Below, one piece after another: positions 16,572-25,270 of a DNA stretch of 64,000 bases. Positions within the stretch are counted from its first letter, which is position 1; each line of letters opens with the position of its first letter. Origin of the DNA: Phytoactinopolyspora limicola (GTDB lineage Bacteria > Actinomycetota > Actinomycetes > Jiangellales > Jiangellaceae); assembly GCF_011320225.1 (NCBI RefSeq), contig NZ_JAAOEN010000001.1, positions 415,652 through 479,651 of the forward strand. The letters run 5' to 3'. The notes below the pieces were generated by a model. That model saw only the letters and a list, made by a program, of their open reading frames with translations. It had not been told where the DNA came from and searched no databases. A program made the position numbers and the translations under genes.

Positions 16572-17993
16572 GTGCCGGGAACCCCTGCCACACGGCTGGT
16601 CCTGCCCCGGCTGATCATCGCCGCACCAGCCTCGGGGCACGGCAAGACCACGGTCGCCAGCGGTCTGATGGCGGCGCTTGCCGGGCGCGGGCTCACGGTG
16701 TCCGGGCACAAGGTCGGACCCGACTACATCGACCCGAGCTATCACGCCCTCGCCACCGGTCGACCCGGCCGCAACCTCGATCCCCACCTGCAAGGTGAAC
16801 ACCACATCGCCGCGCTGTTACGGCACGGCGCCACCGTCCCGACCCAGGCTGACATCGCCGTGATCGAAGGTGTCATGGGCCTGTTCGACGGCGCCCTCGG
16901 CACCGGCGGGTTCGCGTCGACGGCGCACGTGGCCCGGCTCACCAACACCCCCGTCGTCCTCGTGGTCGACGGAAGCGCCGCCGGCCGTAGCGTCGCCGCG
17001 ATGGTGCACGGGTTCGCGACGTTCGACCCCGGCATCACGCTGGCCGGCGTGATCCTCAACAAGCTCGGTTCACCACGGCACGAGACCGAGCTCCGCGGCG
17101 CCCTCGACGGCATCGGCGTACCCGTCCTGGGGGCACTACACCGCAGCGACCACGTCGAAGTGCCGAGCCGGCATCTCGGCCTGATCCCAGCCGCGGAGCG
17201 CCGCGCCGAGTCCGCGACCGTCCTCGACGCGTTGCGGTCGTGGATCACCACCGGGGTCGACCTGGACGCCGTACTACGGGTAGCCCGGACCGCGCCCGAC
17301 CTCGACCGGCCCGCGTGGGATCCCGTCGCCGCGCTGGGCGCGCATGGCGCTCCCTCTCCGGTGCGCCGGCCACTGCCAGTGATCGCCGCGGCCGGCGGAC
17401 CGGCGTTCACCTTCCGCTACACCGAGAACGTCGAACTGCTGGCCGCGGCTGGGGTCGAGGTGGTCGACGTCGACCCGCTCGCCGACGAGTCTCTCCCGGA
17501 CGGCTGCGCTGGACTCTATTTCGGTGGCGGGTTCCCCGAGGTGCACGCCGACGCGCTCAGCGCGAACGCACCGCTCCGCGCGGCGGTGGCCGGGCTAGCC
17601 GGATCGGTGCCCATGGTCGCCGAGTGCGCCGGGCTCACCTACCTGTGCCGCGAGTTGGATGATCAGCCGATGGTGGGGGTTCTGGACGCCACCGCCCGGA
17701 TGACATCCCGACGTACCCTCGGCTATCGGACCGCGACCGCCCCCGCCACCAACGTGCTCAGCGGCGAAGGTGAGCAGGTCACCGCGCACGAGTTCCACCG
17801 CACTCAGGTCACCCCGGCGCACGGTGCACAGCCGGCATGGACCTGGGGCGAGAGCACCGAGGGCTTCGCCGGTCGGCTGCTACACGCGTCGTATCTACAC
17901 GTGCACTGGGCTGGGCATCCGCGGTTGGCCGCCCGCTTCGCCACCGCAACCCACGCCGCCTATGCCGCTCTGTCAGGCCGGACAGATCTGTGA
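16572..17993 (+). CDS. cobB: cobyrinate/hydrogenobyrinate a,c-diamide synthase
   Basis: This 473-residue enzyme amidates the a and c carboxylates using ATP and glutamine. The N-terminal ATP-binding domain has the P-loop IIAAPASGHGKTTVASGL (about 14-31) and HKVGPDYIDPSYH. The C-terminal glutamine amidotransferase domain has the nucleophile in VAECAGLTYL and the later HEFHRT and SYLHVHW motifs. GTG 16572 follows GGAGGG. The gene stands alone between the palindrome and the second riboswitch. Because cobalt timing is unknown, both CobB and CbiA names are possible; the length fits either. Confidence 0.94.
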   Translation: MPGTPATRLVLPRLIIAAPASGHGKTTVASGLMAALAGRGLTVSGHKVGPDYIDPSYHALATGRPGRNLDPHLQGEHHIAALLRHGATVPTQADIAVIEGVMGLFDGALGTGGFASTAHVARLTNTPVVLVVDGSAAGRSVAAMVHGFATFDPGITLAGVILNKLGSPRHETELRGALDGIGVPVLGALHRSDHVEVPSRHLGLIPAAERRAESATVLDALRSWITTGVDLDAVLRVARTAPDLDRPAWDPVAALGAHGAPSPVRRPLPVIAAAGGPAFTFRYTENVELLAAAGVEVVDVDPLADESLPDGCAGLYFGGGFPEVHADALSANAPLRAAVAGLAGSVPMVAECAGLTYLCRELDDQPMVGVLDATARMTSRRTLGYRTATAPATNVLSGEGEQVTAHEFHRTQVTPAHGAQPAWTWGESTEGFAGRLLHASYLHVHWAGHPRLAARFATATHAAYAALSGRTDL

Positions 17994-18071
17994 CCTGTGG
18001 GGTAACGCCCACCGCCCCGGACAACTCGCAGATACTCCAGCGGACCAGCGGAACCGGAGACCGAATCGCAC

Positions 18072-18284
18072 GGTAGGGTGGACTCGCCGTGGTGCACGGG
18101 AATCCGGTGTAGAACCGGAGCGGCCCTCGCCACTGTGATCGGGAAGTTTCCCGGCCGTACCCCACAACGGGGAGCCACTGGGCAGCATGCTGCCTGGGAA
18201 GGTAGGCCGGGCGGCGTCGCCCGTCAGCCAGGAGACCGGCCACGGCATTGGAAGCCAGATTCCACGAGGTGATGGAAGGCGGTC
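18072..18284 (+). promoter_or_regulatory. cobalamin (B12) riboswitch upstream of the transport/chelatase operon
   Basis: This leader repeats the landmarks of the first riboswitch: GCCACTGTGATCGGGAAG near 18130, GGGAAGG near 18196, and the B12 box GTCAGCCAGGAGACCGGCC near 18225. The 35 bases at 18250-18284 are identical to 6466-6500, including the GGAA/TTCC/TGGAA alternative pairing around the ribosome site GGAAGGCGG, and the ATG of the first transporter gene follows at 18288. It should switch off translation of the ABC transporter-cobO-cobC operon when adenosylcobalamin is plentiful. Confidence 0.93.
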
Positions 18285-18287
18285 CCA

Positions 18288-19346
18288 ATGACCGTATCAA
18301 CGCACGTGCCCCACCGATCCCGACTACACCGGCGCCGATTCGTGCCAGTGCTCGCGTGTCTCACGCTCGGCGGCGTCCTACTCGCCGCCTGCGGGAGCGA
18401 CGACGACACCACCACCGAGCAACGAGAATCGGACGATTCGACCACGACGCCACTCGCCGATACCGCCAACGAATCAACATCCAGCACCAACTGCGGGATC
18501 GAGGTGAGCATCGAGGCACCCCCGGAGCGGACGGTCACCATGAACCAGGCCGCCACCGAGGTGATGCTGGCCCTGGGCTTGCAGGACCGGATGGTCGGCA
18601 CGGCGTACCTGGACGACGAGATCCTGCCCGAGTTGGCGGAGGTATACGCCGAGGTCCCCGTGTTGTCGGACAGGTACCCGTCGTCGGAGACGGTGCTCGA
18701 CACCGAGCCGGACCTCATCTACGCGTCGTATCCGAGTGCGTTCCAGCCGGAGAACGCGGGTGAGCGCGCTGACCTCGCCGAGTTGGGTATCGCCACGTAC
18801 CTCTCGCCAGCTGCATGCCCGGGGCGGTCGGATGACGAACCGCTCGACATCGAGGCGGTGTGGCAGGAGATCGAGGAGATCGGCGCCCGGTTCGGGGTTG
18901 CCGACGCCGCCGACGACCTCGTCGCCGCCCAACGCGCCGAGCTCCAGGAAGCACTCGACGTGACCGCCGACCATTCCAGCACCACGGTGATGTGGTGGGA
19001 CAACAGCACGGATGCACCAAGCGTTGGGGTGTGCTGCGGCGCACCCGGCATGATCATGGACGCGGCCGGGGTTCGGAACGCGTTCGCCGACGAAGCCGGC
19101 TCCTGGGCAGCGGTGAGCTGGGAACAAGTCGTCGAGCGTGACCCGGATGTGATTGTGCTGGTCGACTCGGACTGGAGCACGGCAGAGGACAAACGTTCGG
19201 CGATCGAGTCGACGCCCGCGGTCGACGGCCTGCGGGCCGTCCGCAACGAGCAGTACGTGGTGATCCCGTTCTCCGCCACCACGCCTGGCATCCGCAACGT
19301 GAGCGCCGTGGTCGCCCTCGCCGAGGGCTTGGAGGTGCTGCGATGA
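18288..19346 (+). CDS. BtuF-like substrate-binding lipoprotein 1
   Basis: This 352-residue periplasmic-binding-protein-like lipoprotein has a signal peptide and lipobox LLAAC (Cys35), followed by a Ser/Thr/Asp linker. It then has the helical-backbone fold of cobalamin/iron-siderophore receptors (NCGIEVSIEAPPERTVTMNQ, DLIYASYPSAF, VSWEQVVERDPDVIVLVD). An unusual VGVCCGAPGMIMDAAG segment is shared with the next gene. Control by a B12 riboswitch and the neighbouring permease and ATPase point to corrinoid, or possibly cobalt-ligand, import. It overlaps the second receptor gene by four bases. Confidence 0.88.
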   Translation: MTVSTHVPHRSRLHRRRFVPVLACLTLGGVLLAACGSDDDTTTEQRESDDSTTTPLADTANESTSSTNCGIEVSIEAPPERTVTMNQAATEVMLALGLQDRMVGTAYLDDEILPELAEVYAEVPVLSDRYPSSETVLDTEPDLIYASYPSAFQPENAGERADLAELGIATYLSPAACPGRSDDEPLDIEAVWQEIEEIGARFGVADAADDLVAAQRAELQEALDVTADHSSTTVMWWDNSTDAPSVGVCCGAPGMIMDAAGVRNAFADEAGSWAAVSWEQVVERDPDVIVLVDSDWSTAEDKRSAIESTPAVDGLRAVRNEQYVVIPFSATTPGIRNVSAVVALAEGLEVLR

Positions 19347-20389
19347 CGACGCCGACTCGCCTCGTGGCCGCCACCGGCCTGGTGCTCTCCACGCTGGCGC
19401 TGGCCGCCTGCGGCAACGACGACGCGGCCCCGGTCGCGGCGCCGCCGGCCGGCCAGGCCGATCCGACCGACCCGGCCGAACGGGCCGACACCCATGGCCA
19501 TCCGATCACCATCGAGAACTGCGGCGTCGAGGTCACCGTCGAGGCACCACCGGAGCGGGCCGTCACGCTGAACAAGCCGGTGACCGAGATCATGCTGGCG
19601 CTGGGTTTGAAAGACCAGCTCCTGGCGGTGGCCGGCGAACCGGACGAGTACGTGGCACCGCTGGTCGCGGACGACTTCGCCGACGTCGAGGTGCTCGTCG
19701 ACCGCGACTATCCGAGCCTCGAGGCGTTGCTCGACGTCGAGCCGGACTTCGTCTACGCCTCCTATCCGAGTGCGTACCGGGACGAGAACCTGGGCAGCCG
19801 GGACAACTTCGCCGACCTCGGCATCCCCACGTTCCTGTCGGTGGGCCGGTGTGAGAACGAACCCGACGACGAACCGATGAGCATCGAGGACATCTGGTTC
19901 GAGATCGAACTGATCGCCAGCATCTTCAACGTCGAAGATCGCGCCGCCGAGCTCATCGCGGAACAGAAACAGCAGCTAGAGGCGACGCTGGAGTCTATCG
20001 GCGACCTCCCCCAGCAGTCGGTGTTCTGGTGGGACATGAACACCGATGCCCCCTTCGTCGGCGCGTGTTGCGGCGCGCCAGCCATGATCATCGAGGCGCT
20101 CGGCTTCGAGAACGTCTTCAGCGACATCGGTGGGCACTGGGCGGATACCAGCTGGGAACAGGTCATCGAGCGCGACCCCGACCTGATCGTGGTGGCCGAC
20201 TTCGGCAACGGCGACATCGACACCAAACTCGATTTCCTGAACTCCGATCCCACCCTCAGCAAATTGCGTGCCGTTCAGGACGGCGCGGTCTTGACCCTGC
20301 CGTTCGCCGCCACGACGCCGGGGATCCAGACCGTCACGACGGTGGGTGCCCTGGCTGACGCGGCTAGGGACGCCGCGGAGGCACGATGA
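19343..20389 (+). CDS. BtuF-like substrate-binding lipoprotein 2 (tandem paralogue)
   Basis: This 348-residue lipoprotein (lipobox LALAAC) is homologous along its whole length to the preceding protein, sharing NCGVEVTVEAPPERAVTLNK, YASYPSAY, FWWDMNTDAPFVGACCGAP and SWEQVIERDPDLIVV. The tandem arrangement suggests gene duplication followed by divergence; the linker after the lipid cysteine is richer in Pro/Ala. Both may deliver different corrinoids or precursors to one permease. The start ATG overlaps the previous stop, and its own stop overlaps the permease start (ATGA). Confidence 0.88.
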   Translation: MTTPTRLVAATGLVLSTLALAACGNDDAAPVAAPPAGQADPTDPAERADTHGHPITIENCGVEVTVEAPPERAVTLNKPVTEIMLALGLKDQLLAVAGEPDEYVAPLVADDFADVEVLVDRDYPSLEALLDVEPDFVYASYPSAYRDENLGSRDNFADLGIPTFLSVGRCENEPDDEPMSIEDIWFEIELIASIFNVEDRAAELIAEQKQQLEATLESIGDLPQQSVFWWDMNTDAPFVGACCGAPAMIIEALGFENVFSDIGGHWADTSWEQVIERDPDLIVVADFGNGDIDTKLDFLNSDPTLSKLRAVQDGAVLTLPFAATTPGIQTVTTVGALADAARDAAEAR

Positions 20390-21525
20390 ACTCCGCGCCG
20401 GCACCCGGGGTGGCGGCGGACCGCACCACGACACCGCCGGCCGGCAGCACGCCGTCCCCCCTTCCCCGGTCGCGGCGGCGGATGCTCGGCAGCGGCGCGA
20501 TCGTCGCCGCCGCGGTTCTGATCCTGACCGGCTCGATCCTCGTCGCGGTCACCCTGGGCCAGGCCGGCATCTCGGTGCGCGAGGTGTGGACCGTCATGAC
20601 CGACCGGCTGGGACTGTCCTTCCTCCAGGTCGACACGCTGGGGTTGGGCGCTCAGCATCCGAGCGATATCCGCGCCGACGTAATTTGGAACATGCGCCTG
20701 CCCCGGACGCTGAGTGCCGCCCTGATCGGCGCCGGCCTGGCGGTGGTCGGCGCGATCATGCAGACCCTGACCCGCAACCCGATGGCGGATCCGTACCTGC
20801 TCGGTATCTCCTCCGGTGCCTCGTTCGGTGCGGTGATGGTGATCGTGGCCGGGATTGGTGGCGGTCTGTTCGGGGTGTCGCTCGGTGCGTTCGGCGGCGC
20901 GTTGGGTGCGTTCATGCTGGTCCTGATCATCGGCCAGTCCTCGGGCACCCTCACCCCGGTCCGGATGATCCTCGCCGGGGTGGCTATCGGTGCGCTGTGT
21001 AGCGCGCTGACGTCGTTCGTCATCCTGTGGGTGGCCGATCCACACGCCACTCAGGACGTGCAGTTCTGGTTGTCCGGGTCGTTGGCGGCGTCGCGCTGGT
21101 CGTCACTGCAGATCGCCTCGGTGGTCTTCGTCGCCGCGTTGCTGCTGTTCCTCTGGAACGCCCGGACCCTCAACGCGTTCACCTTCGGTGATGATGCCGC
21201 GGCCTCGCTGGGCGTGGACGTCAACCGGATCCGATGGCTTCTCCTGGTCGCGTGTGCGCTCCTGACCGGCGTGCTGGTAGCGGTCAGCGGCTCCATCGGG
21301 TTCGTCGGGTTGCTGTTGCCACACGCGGTGCGGTTCCTCGTCGGGCCGGACCACCGGCTGGTGCTGCCGCTGTCGGCTCTACTGGGCGGGGTGTTCCTGC
21401 TGTGGGTGGATACCGTCGCCCGGACCGTGTTCGACCCCCGCGAGCTGCCCGTCGGCGTCGTGACAGCCATCGTCGGCGTCCCCGCGTTCATCTGGGTGCT
21501 CCGTAAGAAGCAGGTGCGCGGATGA
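20386..21525 (+). CDS. BtuC/FecCD-type ABC permease
   Basis: This 379-residue integral membrane protein follows the BtuC pattern: a cytoplasmic N-terminal extension rich in Pro/Ala, then about ten hydrophobic helices. Family motifs are WNMRLPRTLSAALIGAGLAV, TRNPMADPYLLGISSGASFG and GFVGLLLPHAVRFLVGPDHR. It forms the membrane channel of a cobalamin- or siderophore-type importer with the downstream ATPase. Coupling is by 4-bp overlaps at both ends. The specificity call rests on the riboswitch and on operon partners. Confidence 0.92.
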   Translation: MNSAPAPGVAADRTTTPPAGSTPSPLPRSRRRMLGSGAIVAAAVLILTGSILVAVTLGQAGISVREVWTVMTDRLGLSFLQVDTLGLGAQHPSDIRADVIWNMRLPRTLSAALIGAGLAVVGAIMQTLTRNPMADPYLLGISSGASFGAVMVIVAGIGGGLFGVSLGAFGGALGAFMLVLIIGQSSGTLTPVRMILAGVAIGALCSALTSFVILWVADPHATQDVQFWLSGSLAASRWSSLQIASVVFVAALLLFLWNARTLNAFTFGDDAAASLGVDVNRIRWLLLVACALLTGVLVAVSGSIGFVGLLLPHAVRFLVGPDHRLVLPLSALLGGVFLLWVDTVARTVFDPRELPVGVVTAIVGVPAFIWVLRKKQVRG

Positions 21526-22370
21526 CAACCACAGCCGAACCACCCACCGCCACCTCGGGTGGACTACGGGTCGACGACGTGAGCTGGTCGGTCAAAGGCA
21601 CCGTCATCGTCGACGGGATCGAGCTGCAAGGACGCCCCGGCGAGATCACCGGGCTGCTCGGGCCGAACGGCTCAGGCAAAACGACACTCCTGCGCGCCAT
21701 CGCCCGCCTGACCCGGCCCGATCGCGGCGTCGTCCTGCTCGGCGGTACCGACCTGTCCTCGCTGCGTCGGCGCGACCTTGCCCGCAAGCTCGCCGTCGTC
21801 GAGCAGCACTCCGGTACCGACCTCGACGTCACCGTGCTCGACGTCGTGTTGCTGGGCCGCACGCCGTACCGGTCGGCGTTGCAGGGTGACTCCGAACACG
21901 ACCGCGTCCTCGCCCTCGACGCCCTCGACCAGGTCGACATGCTCGACCTGGCCGGGCGGAAATGGACCACCCTGTCCGGCGGCGAGAAGCAGCGGGTGCA
22001 GTTGGCCCGGGCGCTCACTCAGCAACCCGCCCTGTTGGTGTTGGACGAGCCGACCAACCATCTGGACATCGCGCACGCGCTGTCGTTGCTGGCGTTGGTC
22101 CGCCATGCCGGCCTGACCACCATCGCAGCGCTGCACGATCTCAACCTCGCGGCGATGTTCTGCGACCACCTGGTCGTCCTGAACCGGGGCCGGCTCGTGG
22201 CTGCCGGCGCACCCGCGGAGGTGCTCACCCCGGACCTGTTACGCGAGGTCTACGAGGTCGACGCGGACGTCAGCCGGCATCCACAGACTGGCCGGCCGCT
22301 CCTCACCTTCCACCCGCCGTCCCCACGCTCCAACGGCACCGGGCACACCACGCCGGGGGTGGCCACGTGA
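21522..22370 (+). CDS. BtuD/FecE-type ABC ATPase
   Basis: This 282-residue ATPase shows Walker A LLGPNGSGKTTLLRA, the Q-loop region VVEQHSGTDLDVTVLDVV, signature LSGGEKQRVQLARAL, Walker B LLVLDEPTNHLD and the switch histidine in AALHDLNLA. It powers the riboswitch-controlled importer. The ATG overlaps the permease stop, and the stop overlaps the GTG of the CbiX-like gene. A short C-terminal tail of Pro/Gly follows the usual core. Confidence 0.94.
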   Translation: MTTTAEPPTATSGGLRVDDVSWSVKGTVIVDGIELQGRPGEITGLLGPNGSGKTTLLRAIARLTRPDRGVVLLGGTDLSSLRRRDLARKLAVVEQHSGTDLDVTVLDVVLLGRTPYRSALQGDSEHDRVLALDALDQVDMLDLAGRKWTTLSGGEKQRVQLARALTQQPALLVLDEPTNHLDIAHALSLLALVRHAGLTTIAALHDLNLAAMFCDHLVVLNRGRLVAAGAPAEVLTPDLLREVYEVDADVSRHPQTGRPLLTFHPPSPRSNGTGHTTPGVAT

Positions 22371-23134
22371 GCCGGCAGATCGTCCTCGTCGGCCGGGCGC
22401 TTGGTGCGCCGACGGCGGAGCAGACCCTGGCGTCGCTGGCCGGCCGGCTGGCCGAACGGCTGGGACACCCGGTGCGGCCGGCGCTGCTCGACCACGGCGA
22501 ACGGTCCGTGCATGGAGCGCTCGATCAGTGCCTCGCCGACGGCGCCACCGACATCCTGCTCGTACCTGCACAGGTGCCACGAGACCGGTACCTGGAGACG
22601 TGGTCCCGCAAGGCCACCGCACACTGGATCCAGAAGGCGGGTATGGACACTGGGGTCCGGGTCGCCGCGGGGGTCAGCGAGACGAACGAAGTGGTCGACG
22701 CGCTGGTCGCGGCGGTCAGCGGACCGACCCGCCCGATCAACGAATCACCCGACGCGTTCCGCAGTCCGAGCTGGTCCGAGATCACCGCACACCGCCGGCA
22801 CGTCTTCGTCTGCCGAGGCCCGCGCTGCTCCGCCTACGGGGCGGCGGGCATCGCCAAGACCCTGTCCGCACATCTGCGGGAGCGCGGTCAGGACGACGAC
22901 GCCGTCCTCGTCACCAACACCGGATGCCTGGTGCCGTGCAACCTCGGGCCCATGGTCGTCGTCCATCCCGACGACGTCTGGTACACCCATCTCGACGACG
23001 AAGCAGTCAGACGCGTCGTCGACGAGCACCTATGCGATGGCATGGTGGTCGACGAGCTACGCACGCCCCGCCCAGCACCGGCGGGTGCACCTGAACCTCA
23101 GGCCCCGCCCCCGCAACCCCCGGAGGACACATGA
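22367..23134 (+). CDS. CbiX/SirB-like domain fused to a thioredoxin-like [2Fe-2S] ferredoxin
   Basis: This 255-residue fusion begins with a domain resembling small sirohydrochlorin chelatases (IVLVGRALGAPTAEQTLASLAGRL; DGATDILLVPAQVPRDRY). The usual active-site histidines are not in place, since the normal VGHGS turn reads VGRAL and the second histidine site reads VPRDRY. The C-terminal half has the four-cysteine pattern CRGPRC and GCLVPC of thioredoxin-like ferredoxins, then a Pro-rich tail. It is coupled by overlaps to the ATPase and to the ChlID-like gene. Metal handling or electron supply for the cobaltochelatase step is a fair inference; a functional chelatase is doubtful. Confidence 0.78.
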   Translation: MSRQIVLVGRALGAPTAEQTLASLAGRLAERLGHPVRPALLDHGERSVHGALDQCLADGATDILLVPAQVPRDRYLETWSRKATAHWIQKAGMDTGVRVAAGVSETNEVVDALVAAVSGPTRPINESPDAFRSPSWSEITAHRRHVFVCRGPRCSAYGAAGIAKTLSAHLRERGQDDDAVLVTNTGCLVPCNLGPMVVVHPDDVWYTHLDDEAVRRVVDEHLCDGMVVDELRTPRPAPAGAPEPQAPPPQPPEDT

Positions 23135-25269
23135 GTCCCGGCTACCCGTTCACCGCGATCGTCGGCATGGATGATCTCCGTCTCGCCCTGGTGCTGTCGG
23201 CAGTGTCACCGGCCACCGGTGGAGTGCTGGTCCGCGGCGAGAAGGGCACCGCCAAGTCGACGATGGTCCGGGCGCTGGCCGGGCTGCTTCCTCCGGTCAG
23301 TGTGGTGGCGGGCTGCCGGTTCTCGTGTGCCCCGAAAGACCCGGATCCGGACTGCCCGGATGGGCCCCACACCGACGCCGAAGACACCCTGAACCGACCC
23401 GCGCGGCTGATAGAACTGCCGGTGGGTGCCTCCGAAGATCGCGTGCTGGGCTCGATCCACCTGGAGCGTGCTCTCACCGAGGGCGTCACCGCGTACGAAC
23501 CCGGTCTACTCGCCGGCGCCAACCGCGGCATCCTGTACGTCGACGAGGTCAACCTCCTCCACGACCACCTGGTGGATGTCCTGCTGGACGCCGCCGCCAT
23601 GGGCCGGGCCAAGGTGGAGCGGGAGAACGTGTCGGTGTCACACGCCGCGCGTTTCGTCATGGTCGGCACCATGAACCCGGAGGAGGGTGAGCTCAGGCCG
23701 CAGCTCCTCGATCGCTTCGGCCTGACAGTTGAGGTCGCCGCCAGCCGCGATCCGGAACTTCGGGCCGACGTGGTCCGTGCTCGCCTGGCCTACGAAGCCG
23801 ACCCGGCCGGGTTCGCCGCACGTTACGCCGCCACGGAGCGCGAGTTGTCGGAGCGGATCGTCGCCGCCCGCGAACGGCTGGCCGACGTAATCCTCACCGA
23901 CGCCGCGTTGCGCCAGATCACCGAGGTATGTGCGGCGTTCGAGGTAGACGGGTTGCGCGCCGACCTGGTCACCGCGCAGGCCGCCATCGCCCACGCGGCG
24001 TGGTCCGGCCGGACCGTCGTCGAGACCGAGGATGTGCGGGCGGCGGCCCGCCTGGCGTTGCCGCACCGGCGACGTCGCAACCCGTTCGACGCCCCCGGTA
24101 TCGACGACGACCAGCTCGAACAGGCGCTACAGGACGCCACCCCCGACGACCCCGGACCCGACGACCCCGACGACTCCGGCCCTGGCAACGACCCCGGAAC
24201 CGGCCCCGGTTCGCCGCCCGACGACACACCGCAGCAGCCGGACGCCGCATCTGACGCCGACACCCCCCTCGACCAGTCGCCGGAGTCTACGGATAGTCCA
24301 TCGGACCCACCGCCGACCACCCAGCAGCACCCGGCCCGGCCCGCACCGGACAGCGACGTCCAGCAGGCCAGCATTCCGTTCCGGGCCCGGTTGCTGACCG
24401 TGCCCGGATATGGCTCCGGTGCCGACGGGCGTCGTTCCCGCGCCATCACGAGCAACGGGCGAACCATCGGTGCCCGCCGGGCGGCCGAGGACACGAGCGG
24501 CGGTATCCATCTCGTCGCGACTCTGCGGGCCGCCGCCGTTCACCAGGCGGCCGGGGCGGCTGGCCGGGGGCCCGGGGCACTGACCACCGACGGCGTCCGG
24601 TCCGGCACCACCGGCCGGCCCATCGTGCGGCCGGGCAGGGACGACCTCCGGGTCGCCGTCCGTGAAGGCCGAGAAGGCAACCTGGTGCTGTTCTGCGTCG
24701 ACGCCTCGGGATCGATGGGGGCCCGGCAGCGGATGCGCGAGGTCAAAACCGCCGTGCTCTCGTTGCTTATCGACGCCTACCAACGGCGCGACAAGGTCGG
24801 CCTGGTGCTCTTCCGGGCGAACGAGGCGACCCTGGCGCTACCCCCTACATCCAGTGTCGACGCCGCCGCCGCCCGCCTCGAGACCCTCCCGACGGGTGGC
24901 CGGACACCGCTGGCCGAAGGGCTGGCGGAGACCGCCCGCGTCGTCGCGCTGGAAGGAGTCCGCGATCCGCGCCGCCGGCCGCTCGTGGTGGTCGTGACCG
25001 ATGGCCGAGCCACCTTTGGTTCCGACGCGGTGCCGCGATCCCGCGCCGCGGCGGGGCTGCTCGCCCGCGAAGTGCACCGGGCCCGCGGCGGCGCCGTTGT
25101 GGTCGACTGCGAGACCGGCCCGATCCGGCTCGGGCTGGCCGCGACCATGGCGGGTCATCTCGGCGCGGAACACGTGGTGCTCGACGGCCTCGCCGCCGGC
25201 TCCACCGCTGGTGCCCTGACCTCGGCGGTACGCACCCATGTCACTTCTAGCCAACGAAGGGCGGCCTGA
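23131..25269 (+). CDS. ChlI-ChlD-type AAA+/VWA chelatase subunit (putative cobaltochelatase component)
   Basis: This 712-residue protein joins an N-terminal AAA+ domain to a C-terminal von Willebrand A domain. The AAA+ domain has Walker A RGEKGTAKSTMVRA, LYVDEVNLLHDHLVDVLLDA and MVGTMNPEEGELRPQLLDRF; the VWA domain has MIDAS motif FCVDASGSMGARQRM near residue 525. A long Asp/Pro/Ser linker (about 325-415) separates them. This is the layout of fused BchI/BchD-like subunits that drive metal insertion with a large catalytic subunit. In actinobacterial cobalamin clusters such proteins usually sit beside CobN, but no cobN is visible in the window. Overlaps of 4 bp upstream and one base to cobO place it in the riboswitch operon. 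Confidence 0.88.
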   Translation: MSPGYPFTAIVGMDDLRLALVLSAVSPATGGVLVRGEKGTAKSTMVRALAGLLPPVSVVAGCRFSCAPKDPDPDCPDGPHTDAEDTLNRPARLIELPVGASEDRVLGSIHLERALTEGVTAYEPGLLAGANRGILYVDEVNLLHDHLVDVLLDAAAMGRAKVERENVSVSHAARFVMVGTMNPEEGELRPQLLDRFGLTVEVAASRDPELRADVVRARLAYEADPAGFAARYAATERELSERIVAARERLADVILTDAALRQITEVCAAFEVDGLRADLVTAQAAIAHAAWSGRTVVETEDVRAAARLALPHRRRRNPFDAPGIDDDQLEQALQDATPDDPGPDDPDDSGPGNDPGTGPGSPPDDTPQQPDAASDADTPLDQSPESTDSPSDPPPTTQQHPARPAPDSDVQQASIPFRARLLTVPGYGSGADGRRSRAITSNGRTIGARRAAEDTSGGIHLVATLRAAAVHQAAGAAGRGPGALTTDGVRSGTTGRPIVRPGRDDLRVAVREGREGNLVLFCVDASGSMGARQRMREVKTAVLSLLIDAYQRRDKVGLVLFRANEATLALPPTSSVDAAAARLETLPTGGRTPLAEGLAETARVVALEGVRDPRRRPLVVVVTDGRATFGSDAVPRSRAAAGLLAREVHRARGGAVVVDCETGPIRLGLAATMAGHLGAEHVVLDGLAAGSTAGALTSAVRTHVTSSQRRAA

Positions 25270-25270
25270 C

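Noticed and set aside
22367-22700. Ordinary sirohydrochlorin cobaltochelatase (CbiX)
   Set aside because: The residues at the expected catalytic histidine positions are Arg and other residues, so the plain enzyme name would overstate the evidence.
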